Source: Nitrospiraceae bacterium | Lineage (GTDB): Bacteria > Nitrospirota > Nitrospiria > Nitrospirales > Nitrospiraceae | Direction: 5' to 3' | NCBI GenBank assembly: GCA_019637075.1 | Contig: JAHBWI010000003.1 | Location: 1 to 64,000 of the forward strand | DNA length: 64,000 nucleotides | In this document: positions 1 to 7,875 of the stretch, in pieces | Layout: the number at the start of each line of letters is the position of its first letter | How positions within the stretch are numbered: the first letter of the stretch is position 1 | The notes under the pieces: generated by a model | Database searches by the model: none | Told to the model about the DNA's origin: nothing | Seen by the model: the letters and a program-made list of their open reading frames with translations, nothing else | Made by a program: the position numbers and the translations under genes

Positions 1-146
1 GGCGTCGCCACCTGACAGCGTGGACAAAACAGGAGGGAGGCCCTGAGAGAGTCGAACTGTCGCTGTCCTTGGTCGGCAGGCGGGCGGTTTCGATTGACTC
101 GTTGGCCCCCAAGTACGCCCGAAGGTCTTCGCTGTGACGGTAGCAT
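1..146 (-). CDS. Partial zinc-ribbon-like protein (runs off left edge)
   Basis: A reading frame begins with ATG at 146 on the minus strand and is still open at base 1, so only about the first 48 residues are visible. The visible C-terminal part contains a CPRC pair followed by QVATP, which looks like the first half of a small zinc ribbon. The second Cys pair would lie outside the window. It follows the two small genes downstream of nxrB on the same strand and could be the last member of that run. I see no convincing ribosome binding site before the ATG, so start and reality are uncertain. No function is assigned. Confidence 0.4.
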   Translation of the reverse strand, partial: MLPSQRRPSGVLGGQRVNRNRPPADQGQRQFDSLRASLLFCPRCQVAT

Positions 147-313
147 GGTCAATTTTATGGGTATGTGGATTTGGACCGTCAAGAGATCAAGCGGTCTGCG
201 TTGAGGGAGGTGCGCAACGACCCGACACGATCCAAGAATCGTGTACGAGCCGTCATGAAGTTATCTTGGCGTCGCCTCCTGAATGACTTCGGCATTTGCT
301 GCGTCTGCGCCGG

Positions 314-682
314 TCAAACTGTGGTCTTGGCAGATTCGATTTCTGTGGCGGTTATCAGACTAGAGAGGTAATCTGCTACGAAATTGAGCGCTTCCTCCCG
401 TCCATCTGCACGCCGTCCTTTTTCCCGACGCTGAACAGAGAGCTCGTGTTCGAGGTCCGATTTCACTTCTCCCAGGATTCTCTGCAGGGATGACGGGGTA
501 AGATTGGTATCCATATCTTCCAATTCCTGACAACGGTCCAAGACCCAATTGAGTCCTTCAATACGTCCCGCATAATGCTCCTGCTCGGCTGTATCGATCC
601 TGGCCATTGCGGTGGCGAAGGTTTGGGCCTCGTAGATTAAATTATAAAAACTGGTGACGCCTCGTTGTAACGATGGATTCAT
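314..682 (-). CDS. Small hypothetical protein downstream of nxrAB
   Basis: Soluble 122-residue protein with no signal peptide or membrane segment and predicted mostly helical from its composition (many Glu, Arg, Leu). The ATG at 682 has a strong AAAGGAG ribosome binding site four bases upstream, which supports it as a real gene. It lies on the same strand as nxrA and nxrB and about 70 bases after another small gene, so it may be cotranscribed with them or form a short operon of its own. I recognise no family. A role in maturation or regulation of nitrite oxidoreductase is possible from position only. Confidence 0.65.
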   Translation of the reverse strand: MNPSLQRGVTSFYNLIYEAQTFATAMARIDTAEQEHYAGRIEGLNWVLDRCQELEDMDTNLTPSSLQRILGEVKSDLEHELSVQRREKGRRADGREEALNFVADYLSSLITATEIESAKTTV

Positions 683-754
683 GTTGCTCCTTTTCCTAAT
701 GATGAAGCGTGATTATACATGAGATTGATGGACGGACAAGGAGTATTTTTTCGG

Positions 755-1084
755 CTACGTGAAGAGGAGGGAATGAAACTCGTTCATGAATCCATAGTAC
801 AGAGGCGCGAAATCTTTGAGACAATCTGGGCTCGTCTCTTTGAGGCGTTTAAAAAAGAAGACTTGTCCTCGAGGGTCCAGTTGTTCAAGGAGTTGGCTGA
901 GTTGGGCCATGGAGTAACTTCCAGATGGGACACTCAGAATATAATGAACGAGCCGTTCGACAAATTGCTGCTCCACATACTCGCTATCAAGGTAGCCGTC
1001 GGGGAGTTTACCTGAAGCGAGGAATTCATCGAATGGGATGGCTTGAGCAGCAAATGGGGTTGATTGCTGCGGCTGGGATGTCAC
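755..1084 (-). CDS. Small hypothetical protein directly after nxrB
   Basis: A 109-residue soluble protein starting with GTG at 1084; a GGGAG motif lies about 11 bases upstream. The first 20 residues are polar and proline/glutamine-rich. The rest looks helical and carries several aromatic residues (FFF, YY). It is the first gene after nxrB on the same strand, separated from it by about 200 bases that contain a G+C-rich hairpin, so it could be read through from nxrAB or transcribed separately. There is no Cys motif, signal peptide or membrane segment. Function unknown. The location next to the key energy-metabolism enzyme makes an accessory role plausible but unproven. Confidence 0.6.
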   Translation of the reverse strand: MTSQPQQSTPFAAQAIPFDEFLASGKLPDGYLDSEYVEQQFVERLVHYILSVPSGSYSMAQLSQLLEQLDPRGQVFFFKRLKETSPDCLKDFAPLYYGFMNEFHSLLFT

Positions 1085-1228
1085 GCTGAAAGTGCTCCCT
1101 CACTTACGGTGGTATGGTGTTCTTTCTAAGAACTGTACTGGAGGGGATGAGTCTCGTCAAGTGCGCAGAAGATGGAGAATGAACTGAGCCGAAAGACCGA
1201 TGTTCAAGAACAATCTGATTTTATTATA

Positions 1229-1259
1229 GGGGCGGATCTCCGTAAGGGGGACCCGCCCC
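1229..1259 (-). terminator. Hairpin after nxrB, possible attenuator or terminator
   Basis: An inverted repeat with arms GGGGCGG and CCGCCCC, extended by a few more pairs, sits about 25 bases beyond the nxrB stop codon. On the minus strand it is followed by TATAATAAAATC rather than a clean U-run. It may therefore act as a 3'-end stabiliser or partial terminator rather than a strong intrinsic terminator. Confidence 0.45.
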
Positions 1260-1284
1260 GCGAGCACTGTGCCTACGCTTTGGC

Positions 1285-2574
1285 TTAGAGCCAGGTCACG
1301 CGTTCCGCCGGTCTGATGTAGATCGGTTCCTCGACTTGTACACGAGCCACTTCTTTGCCCGATTTGTTGAAGCCCAACACCGTGTCGTTGTACATCTCGA
1401 ACCGCTTGCCATGAATTTGGGTTTCAAACACTTTCGGCCCCGGAATCACGTCATAGCGGAACACGATCTGTTGGCTTGCGCGCCACAGCTGGAGAACGGC
1501 CAGCAGTTCCCGGCTCGGGACCAAATACTTCTCAATGGCATTGTCCACACCGGGGCCGAACATCTGGCGGGCATAACCGCGCGGTGAATGCCGGGGCGGG
1601 ATGTAGAAGCCGTTGGGCTCGGTGCCCCATTGCGGATACAGCGGCAAGGCCACTTGCTCCACCCGGATCGCGTAGTAGAGGGGATGCCACCGATCTTCCG
1701 CCCAGAGCCCATCGTCCCCGATGCGCATGAGGCTCTGCATGCGGATCTTGCCGACGCAGGCCGCCATGCAGCGGGTTTCCATCGGCTCCCCCCCGGTCAA
1801 GGGATCTTTGCCCTCGATGCGCGGATAGCAGGCAATACATTTTTCACTGACCCGCGTGGTGCCGCGGTACATGGGTTTCTTATAGGGGCACTGTTCCACG
1901 CACTTCTTGTACCCTCGACACCGGTTCTGATCGATCAGCACAATGCCGTCTTCCGGCCGCTTGTAGATGGCCTTGCGGGGGCACGCCGCCAAGCAGCCGG
2001 GATAGGTGCAGTGATTACAGATGCGCTGGAGATAGAAGAAGAAGGTCTCATGTTCCGGCAGACTGCTTCCGGTCATCTTCCACGGTTCGTCGCGGGAGAA
2101 CCCGGTCTTATCGATCCCTTCGACCAACGCCCGCATCGAGGTGGCCGTGTCTTCATAGATATTCACGAACCGCCATTCCTGGTCGGTCGGAATATAGCCG
2201 ATCGCCGCCTGCCCCACCTTGGCGCCGGCGTCAAAGATGGTCATCCCTTCGAACACCCCGTAGGGGGCATGATGTTTCCGCCCGACGCGGACGTTCCACA
2301 CCTGGCCTCCCGGATTGACTTGTTCGATCAGCTGCGTAATTTTCACATCGTAGAACTGGGGATACCCGCCATACGGCTTGGTTTCCACATTGTTCCACCA
2401 CATGTACTCCTGGCCCTTGGAGAAGAGCCACGTGGACTTATCCGCCATGCTGCAGGTCTGACACGCCAGGCAGCGATTGATATTGAAGACGAAGGCAAAC
2501 TGCCACTTCGGATGTCGTTCCTCATAGGGGTACAACATCTTTCGTCCCAGTTGCCAGTTATAGACTTCAGGCAT
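1285..2574 (-). CDS. nxrB: Nitrite oxidoreductase beta subunit NxrB
   Basis: Electron-transfer subunit of the membrane-associated nitrite oxidoreductase; it carries electrons from the molybdenum subunit NxrA through Fe-S clusters. It has 429 residues, the usual Nitrospira NxrB length. Cysteine groups are visible at 35/38/41, 186/189/194/198 (CNHCTYPGCLAACP), 219/225/229 (CRGYKKCVEQCP), 246/249 and 269/273, as expected for several [4Fe-4S]/[3Fe-4S] clusters of the DMSO reductase type II beta family. It has no signal peptide, consistent with co-export alongside Tat-signal-bearing NxrA. A GGAGGAG ribosome binding site precedes the ATG. It lies 87 bases after nxrA and is cotranscribed with it. 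Confidence 0.97.
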   Translation of the reverse strand: MPEVYNWQLGRKMLYPYEERHPKWQFAFVFNINRCLACQTCSMADKSTWLFSKGQEYMWWNNVETKPYGGYPQFYDVKITQLIEQVNPGGQVWNVRVGRKHHAPYGVFEGMTIFDAGAKVGQAAIGYIPTDQEWRFVNIYEDTATSMRALVEGIDKTGFSRDEPWKMTGSSLPEHETFFFYLQRICNHCTYPGCLAACPRKAIYKRPEDGIVLIDQNRCRGYKKCVEQCPYKKPMYRGTTRVSEKCIACYPRIEGKDPLTGGEPMETRCMAACVGKIRMQSLMRIGDDGLWAEDRWHPLYYAIRVEQVALPLYPQWGTEPNGFYIPPRHSPRGYARQMFGPGVDNAIEKYLVPSRELLAVLQLWRASQQIVFRYDVIPGPKVFETQIHGKRFEMYNDTVLGFNKSGKEVARVQVEEPIYIRPAERVTWL

Positions 2575-2661
2575 AGTCTCCTCCGTAATTCATTAGTGGC
2601 CGTGCGCACAGCGGGTGGTGGTGTTCATGGTGCAACACCCTCCCTGCGACGTGCCATGCCG

Positions 2662-5600
2662 TTAGACTTTGATCTTGATGTGCTCGCCTTTGAGCCACTT
2701 GATCATGAACTCGTTTTCCTGACCCGGCGTGAAGCCCGTCCGGACCGGTTCCCACGGCCCACGCGCCCCGATGCCGCCGTCTTCCGCCTTGGTGATGCGG
2801 ATCAAGCATTCCTTCGGGACCGTGTTGATCGCGTGGTGGTCGACCTGATAGCCCCACTTGAACTTCCAGGCAATCGCGTGTTTGCCCGGCAGCGAGTCGG
2901 TTTGGTGCATCGGCATCAACCAGTTCCGGGTAAAGGACTGTTGGGCCCCATACCGGAAGTTGGACTGATAGCCGGTGTCCACCGCGATGGCGCGGCCGTC
3001 CGGTCGCGTCTCGTGGCCCTTCACCGACTTCGGCGTCGACACGTACGGGGCGTGCTTCGCCATCGTGACGTGGTACGGATACGCCGGGTTGTACTTGGCG
3101 CGGATCATCAAGCGCGCGACCTTGTAGTACGGATCCGAGGGCTTCCAGCCGCGGTACGGCCGGTCCACCGGGTTGCCGTCGACATACACGTAGTCGCCGT
3201 CGTTGATGCCGCGATCCTTCGCGGCCTGCGGGTTGATGTGGATCTGGTGCTCGCCGACGCCCGGCGTCCGCTTGTCCATGCGGTAGGGATCGCCGAAGTT
3301 CGACTCGTAAATCTGCACCCAGTCGTTCACCGACCACTGGCTGTGGACCCGGTGGCGGGTCTTCGGGGTGACGCAGTAGAACTGGTACCCTTTTTCCCAC
3401 AACGGGTTCGAGTGCCGCTTGATTTCCTGCCACGGCAGCTTGATGTTGCGCACCGTTTTGTCGTCATGGTGCTGCGCCGTGATCGGAATCCCGTAGTCGT
3501 CCGGGCGGACGTACGGGTTGCTCGTCATGATCGCGTTCGGCAGATACGGCGTGGCTTCCGGGCCCTCGCGGTGCACCACAAAGTTTTCGCCGTATTCGAT
3601 CGCTTCCGGCTCCGTCCGGTAGTTTTCATACCGGCCCGTGCGTGTCCACATGGGCTTCGACTCGTTGGTCTCTTCCCAGAACGGATGGCGCGGGTAGGTC
3701 CGGACCATGACCATCCAGCCCTTTTCGCTCTTCAGCATCACGTCGGCCGAGTAGCCGTAGAAGGTGCTGGAGGCGTCGAGCATGCGCTGAGCGTAGACGT
3801 CAACGCGGTTGGCATAGACCATCGCGAAGTAGTCCCGCATGCGCTTGTCGCCGGTCATATCCGACAACTTGGCCGCAACCCCGGCGAACGTGTCGAGGTC
3901 GTTGCGCGTGTCGTACAGCGGCCGGATGCCGCCTTTCCAGATCTGCACCCACGGATTGGACACCGTCACCGTCATTTCCGGATAGGTGAACTCCATCCAG
4001 GAGTTGCAGGCCATGGCCACGTCGTTATGGTTGACGTCGGACGTCATCTCGATGTCCTGGGTGACCAGCATCTCGATGTTCGGATCGACGTTCTTCACCA
4101 TGTCGTAGTGGTGCTTGGCGTTGTTGAGCACGTTCACGTTGACGACCCAGCGGACCTTGCTCGGCGTCGGCATGTGGGTTTTCCCGGTGAACACCTTGCG
4201 TCCATACTTGGGCGTATTGACGATCAAGGCCGTATCGCCGTGGTTCCAGTAGCCGACTTCTTCGCCGTAGTAGTACGACTTGGTCTTGATTTCCTTGCCG
4301 TGCGCGTTCGGATCCGTGGTGATGTTGAAGGGATCCTCGCCCGTGTGCACGGCCAACCCGGCGCCTGACCAGGGGGTCGCCGTCCAGGTTCCGGCCTTGT
4401 AGTTACCGGCCCAGGTATGCTGCCCGGTCCCGAACTTCCCGACGTTGCCCGTGATGATGAGGACCATCGCGGCCGCCCGGCCGTTCGAGGTCATATGGAA
4501 GTAGTGCGTCACACCTTCGCCGTTGTGGATCGCGGCGGGCTTGATCGTGCCCGAATCGCGCGCCCACCGGACCAACAGGTCCTTCGGCGTCCGGCAGATC
4601 TGATGCGCGGTATCCAGGTCGTAGTCCTGGAAGTGCACCAGGTACATCTGCCAGACCGGCATGGCGTCGACTTCCCGGCCATTGAGCAGCTTCACCCGGT
4701 AGGTCCCGGTCAGCGCCGCATCAATGCCGCTGTTCAAGTAGTGCCAGCCCACCTGCTCCCGATGGAGCGGGACGGCCTTCTGCTTGTTCAGGTCCCAGAC
4801 CATCATGCCGCCCAAGCGCTCGATCTGCTCGGGTTTCAACGACTGCATCCGGCCCGAGTAGCTCTTGGAGAAGTCCGGGAACTTGTAATCCGCCACCACA
4901 TCGCGCGGATCCAAGAACTGCAACGTGTCCGTACGGACCAACACGGGGGAGTCGGTGTATCCCTTCAAGAAGTCCGTGTCGTGCATGTTCTCGTCGACGA
5001 GGATCTTCATCGCACCGATGAAAATGGCCCCGTCGGATTCCGGCCGCAGCGGCATCCAGTAGTCCGCCCGATAGGCCGTCGGATTGTATTCGGGCGTGAT
5101 GACGACCACACGGGCGCCGCGCTCGATACACTCCATCTTCCAGTGCGCTTCCGGCATCTTGTTCTCGACGAAGTTCTTCCCCCAGCTGGTGTTCAGCTTA
5201 GAGAAGCGCATGTCGGCGAGGTCGACGTCGGACCCCTGCGCGCCCGACCACCAGGGATGGGAGGGGTTCTGGTCGCCGTGCCAGGTGTAGTTCGACCAGT
5301 AGCGGCCGCCCTGCGCCTGATCCGGGCTGACCTTGCGGATCCAGGTGTCCAACAGGGCATTGATGCCGCCGTTGACCCGGGTGTTCCCCATCTTGCCCAA
5401 GATGCCGAGCACCGGCATGCCCGCGCGATGCTTGAAGCACCGTGTGCCCGCGCCCTTCATCATCTCGATCATTTCCGGGGCGTAGCCCTGCTCGCGCAAC
5501 CGCCGCGCGCCGGCCTCGCCGCTGTACCGCGTCCCGATCAGGATCATACCCTTGGCGATATAGGTGAACGCCGTATCCCACGACACGCGCAGCATGTCGT

Positions 5601-6099
5601 CCAGATACCGGGCGTTGAACTTATACTTCTGCTTGGTTTCGGGCGTCAGCTCCGGGGAGCCGGCGTCCATCCATTCCTTCCAGCCCTTCCGCATCAACGG
5701 CCCCTTCAACCGATAGGGGCCGTACACGCGGCGATGGAAGGTGAACCCCTTCAAGCACATGCGCGGGTTGTGCGCGAACGTCCCGCGGTTGCCGTAGAGG
5801 TCTTCATAGGTCTGGTGGTCGTAGTTCTGCTCCACCCGCATGACCACGCCGTTCCGGACGAAGGCCCGGATGCGGCAGGCGTGCGTATCGTTCGGCGAGC
5901 AGCACCACGTGAACGACGAGTCATACCGATACTGGTCATGGTAGACACGCTCCCACGACCGGTCCGGGTACTCGCCCAACGGGTTCCCGACTTCGATGAC
6001 CGGCTGCAGCGCGGTCAGCGCCAGGACCTTGTCCGCCACGGCCACCGCCGCGACAGTCCCCGCCGAGACTTTCAAAAACTGCCGACGTGAAAGAAACAT
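2662..6099 (-). CDS. nxrA: Nitrite oxidoreductase alpha subunit NxrA
   Basis: Catalytic subunit oxidising nitrite to nitrate with a bis-molybdopterin guanine dinucleotide cofactor; about 1145 residues, DMSO reductase type II family. I chose the ATG at 6099 because GGAGG lies eight bases upstream. An in-frame GTG at 6108 overlaps that ribosome binding site. With this start the protein opens MFLSRRQFLK, a near-perfect twin-arginine motif (residues 4-10) followed by an alanine/valine-rich hydrophobic stretch, so export to the periplasmic side is expected. Cysteines near residues 66, 67, 75 and 115 fit the N-terminal Fe-S cluster region. The strand opposite carries long open frames that are shadows. 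nxrB follows directly. Confidence 0.97.
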   Translation of the reverse strand: MFLSRRQFLKVSAGTVAAVAVADKVLALTALQPVIEVGNPLGEYPDRSWERVYHDQYRYDSSFTWCCSPNDTHACRIRAFVRNGVVMRVEQNYDHQTYEDLYGNRGTFAHNPRMCLKGFTFHRRVYGPYRLKGPLMRKGWKEWMDAGSPELTPETKQKYKFNARYLDDMLRVSWDTAFTYIAKGMILIGTRYSGEAGARRLREQGYAPEMIEMMKGAGTRCFKHRAGMPVLGILGKMGNTRVNGGINALLDTWIRKVSPDQAQGGRYWSNYTWHGDQNPSHPWWSGAQGSDVDLADMRFSKLNTSWGKNFVENKMPEAHWKMECIERGARVVVITPEYNPTAYRADYWMPLRPESDGAIFIGAMKILVDENMHDTDFLKGYTDSPVLVRTDTLQFLDPRDVVADYKFPDFSKSYSGRMQSLKPEQIERLGGMMVWDLNKQKAVPLHREQVGWHYLNSGIDAALTGTYRVKLLNGREVDAMPVWQMYLVHFQDYDLDTAHQICRTPKDLLVRWARDSGTIKPAAIHNGEGVTHYFHMTSNGRAAAMVLIITGNVGKFGTGQHTWAGNYKAGTWTATPWSGAGLAVHTGEDPFNITTDPNAHGKEIKTKSYYYGEEVGYWNHGDTALIVNTPKYGRKVFTGKTHMPTPSKVRWVVNVNVLNNAKHHYDMVKNVDPNIEMLVTQDIEMTSDVNHNDVAMACNSWMEFTYPEMTVTVSNPWVQIWKGGIRPLYDTRNDLDTFAGVAAKLSDMTGDKRMRDYFAMVYANRVDVYAQRMLDASSTFYGYSADVMLKSEKGWMVMVRTYPRHPFWEETNESKPMWTRTGRYENYRTEPEAIEYGENFVVHREGPEATPYLPNAIMTSNPYVRPDDYGIPITAQHHDDKTVRNIKLPWQEIKRHSNPLWEKGYQFYCVTPKTRHRVHSQWSVNDWVQIYESNFGDPYRMDKRTPGVGEHQIHINPQAAKDRGINDGDYVYVDGNPVDRPYRGWKPSDPYYKVARLMIRAKYNPAYPYHVTMAKHAPYVSTPKSVKGHETRPDGRAIAVDTGYQSNFRYGAQQSFTRNWLMPMHQTDSLPGKHAIAWKFKWGYQVDHHAINTVPKECLIRITKAEDGGIGARGPWEPVRTGFTPGQENEFMIKWLKGEHIKIKV

Positions 6100-6121
6100 C
6101 GTGAACACCTCCTCAAGTTAC

Positions 6122-6136
6122 GGGCTTCAGAAGCCC
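6122..6136. promoter_or_regulatory. Palindrome upstream of nxrA
   Basis: A perfect inverted repeat GGGCTTC-A-GAAGCCC lies 23 bases upstream of the nxrA start, just before its ribosome binding site. It could be an operator or a leader-RNA hairpin controlling nxrA translation. No factor can be named from the sequence. Confidence 0.4.
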
Positions 6137-6169
6137 ATGTACCCTAACTGGCACAAACCACGAAAAAAC

Positions 6170-6268
6170 CTACCACCTCCCCTCTGTTTCGATGTCGCGC
6201 TCTTCCTCACTGAATTGCCCGAGGTACTTGTGCAAATAATTGATGATTATGAGGGCTCGAGCGTGCAT
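6170..6268 (-). CDS. Possible 32-residue leader peptide upstream of nxrA
   Basis: A short frame starts with ATG at 6268 and stops with TAG at 6170, on the nxrA strand and about 70 bases before nxrA. The peptide has a short hydrophobic patch (ALIII) and then a charged tail rich in Glu, Arg and Tyr (YLHKYLGQFSEEERD), more protein-like than random sequence. The ribosome binding site is weak (GTGGG). It may be a leader peptide, the end of a lost gene, or chance. Confidence 0.3.
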   Translation of the reverse strand: MHARALIIINYLHKYLGQFSEEERDIETEGRW

Positions 6269-6619
6269 AACCCACGGCTCTATAGGCAATAGTCAAACCA
6301 GACTGGTTGGGTGAGGATGAAAGTCAGGCTTGATTTGTAAGTGCAGGAAAGTATGGAGATAAAATGCTCTTTTCGGTTTGTGTGTTTAAGAGCTGGAAGG
6401 CCAACATTTGGGAAGTAAACGTAGCCATTGATTACATGTGGGCGGCACTGCGCTAGAAAGGTGTGTGATAACAATTAGTTGTCATTCATTTCGCGGTGTT
6501 ACCAAATGGTAGCGCATTGAGCGTGACAGAATGCGGCAGTTCCATCGTGGTAACAGTAAGGATCAGGAGAAAGATACGACTTACGGATGAACCTGTTGAA
6601 ATGGAAAGGGCAGTATGCC
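6269..6619. other. Intergenic region between nxrA and tRNA-Gly
   Basis: About 350 bases, A+T-richer than the surrounding genes, presumably holding the nxrA promoter. I found no convincing sigma-70 or sigma-54 pair on the nxrA strand, and no gene I would defend. Frames on the minus strand near the tRNA are artefacts. Confidence 0.4.
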
Positions 6620-6648
6620 TTGACAGAGCGCGGTGGCGTCGGTAGAAT
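6620..6648 (+). promoter_or_regulatory. Sigma-70 promoter of tRNA-Gly
   Basis: A consensus -35 box TTGACA (6620-6625) and a -10 box TAGAAT (6643-6648) are separated by exactly 17 bases. Transcription would begin around 6655, about 20 bases before the tRNA. Confidence 0.8.
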
Positions 6649-6673
6649 CCCGCCTCTTTTGTCGGTAGAGCGA

Positions 6674-6748
6674 GCGGGAATAGCTCAGTGGTAGAGCATC
6701 GCCTTGCCAAGGCGAGGGTCGCGGGTTCAAATCCCGTTTCCCGCTCCA
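6674..6748 (+). tRNA. tRNA-Gly (anticodon GCC)
   Basis: A complete cloverleaf. The acceptor arms GCGGGAA and TTCCCGC pair fully. The D arm contains AGCTCAGTGGTAGAGC, the anticodon loop TTGCCAA gives GCC, and the T arm contains GGGTTCAAATCCC. CCA is encoded at 6746-6748. A strong promoter lies immediately upstream. Confidence 0.97.
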
Positions 6749-6898
6749 AACCTACCTCCTATCTCTTGCAGTTTCTTTTCCTCTCTTCCCCAAACACGTG
6801 AGTGGCAATTGTGCACTCCCGTATTCGGATACGTATGCTGTGCATTTGTATCTAGGCTGCGGGGCCGTATCCTGGGCGCAGGGGGACATGTTTCCGGC

Positions 6899-7870
6899 AT
6901 GGCCATGACCGACCCCATTACGATTGTCCAGATTGAGCAGGCTGCGGCGAGATTGCAGGGCGTCGCGCATATGACTCCGGTCGTGGCCAATCGACGGCTG
7001 GATGAGGTCGCTCGAGCACGCGTTTTCCTGAAGTGCGAGAACTTCCAGCGGGTCGGAGCGTTTAAGTTTCGCGGAGCCTACAACGCCGTGTCGCGATTGG
7101 CCGCGAGTGGAGACTCCCGGCCTATCGTGACCATATCTTCGGGCAACCATGCGCAAGGCGTAGCGCTAGCGTGTCGATTGCAGGGGCGAGTTGCGCATGT
7201 GGTCATGCCCGCGCCGGTGAATGTCGCCAAACGTGCAGCGGTGCTGGGCTACGGCGCAGCGCTGTACGAAGCCCCCAATCGTCCCGAAGCCGAACGATTG
7301 GCTCGCGACTTGGTACTTCGGCACGACGCCGTTCTGGTGCATCCCTACAACGATCCGGACGTCATGGCCGGTCAAGGCACGGTGGCGCTGGAATTTCTCT
7401 CCCAGGTTCCGAATCTTGACGTATTGCTGGCCCCGGTGAGCGGTGGAGGGCTGATGTCAGGCCTCTGTGTGGCGGCTCATGCCAGAAAGGCGGATATTTG
7501 TCTCTATGCTTGCGAACCCGCCGGCGCGTTGGATGCCATGGTCTCCGTGCGGGAGAATCGCATTGTGCCAGTCGTACATCCGCATACCATTGCAGACGGA
7601 TTACGCGCGACGCTGGGTGACCTGGCACTGCCCATTCTACGCCAGCATCTGTCCGGATTCTTCGTGGTTCAGGAGCAGGAGATCATCGATGCGATGCGCT
7701 TCGTATTCGAGCGCATTAAGGTGGTTATCGAGCCGTCGAGTGCCGTGGCTATCGCTCCGCTGCTGCGCGCGGAAGGGTGCCTGAGAGATCGTACGGTAGG
7801 TGTAATTCTGACCGGTGGAAACGCGGATTTATCGGTGTTCTGGGACTCGCTCTCCGCTTCTTTGCACTAG
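6899..7870 (+). CDS. Threonine/serine dehydratase-like PLP enzyme
   Basis: Fold-type II pyridoxal-phosphate enzyme of the threonine dehydratase/serine racemase group, about 323 residues and without a C-terminal ACT regulatory domain. It would deaminate threonine or serine to 2-oxo acids, or racemise serine. The PLP lysine lies in [10 protein letters not shown] (about residue 50), the substrate loop is SSGNHAQG, and the glycine-rich phosphate-binding loop is SGGGL. I chose the ATG at 6899; the frame extends further upstream but only through the tRNA and non-coding sequence. The length fits the catabolic (TdcB-like) or racemase type better than the longer biosynthetic IlvA. The exact substrate cannot be read from sequence. 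Confidence 0.88.
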   Translation: MAMTDPITIVQIEQAAARLQGVAHMTPVVANRRLDEVARARVFLKCENFQRVGAFKFRGAYNAVSRLAASGDSRPIVTISSGNHAQGVALACRLQGRVAHVVMPAPVNVAKRAAVLGYGAALYEAPNRPEAERLARDLVLRHDAVLVHPYNDPDVMAGQGTVALEFLSQVPNLDVLLAPVSGGGLMSGLCVAAHARKADICLYACEPAGALDAMVSVRENRIVPVVHPHTIADGLRATLGDLALPILRQHLSGFFVVQEQEIIDAMRFVFERIKVVIEPSSAVAIAPLLRAEGCLRDRTVGVILTGGNADLSVFWDSLSASLH

Positions 7871-7875
7871 ACCGA

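Noticed and set aside
1588-6090. Very long open frames on the plus strand opposite nxrB and nxrA
   Set aside because: They lie antisense to unmistakable NxrA/NxrB, give Arg/Val/His-rich sequence with no domains, and are expected from the high third-position GC of the real genes.
6486-6749. Minus-strand frame beginning [21 protein letters not shown]
   Set aside because: This is a well-known false protein produced by reading antisense through a tRNA-Gly gene; the tRNA is real.
6704-6898. Upstream extension of the dehydratase frame
   Set aside because: It starts inside the tRNA gene and lacks family similarity; the catalytic protein begins at 6899.
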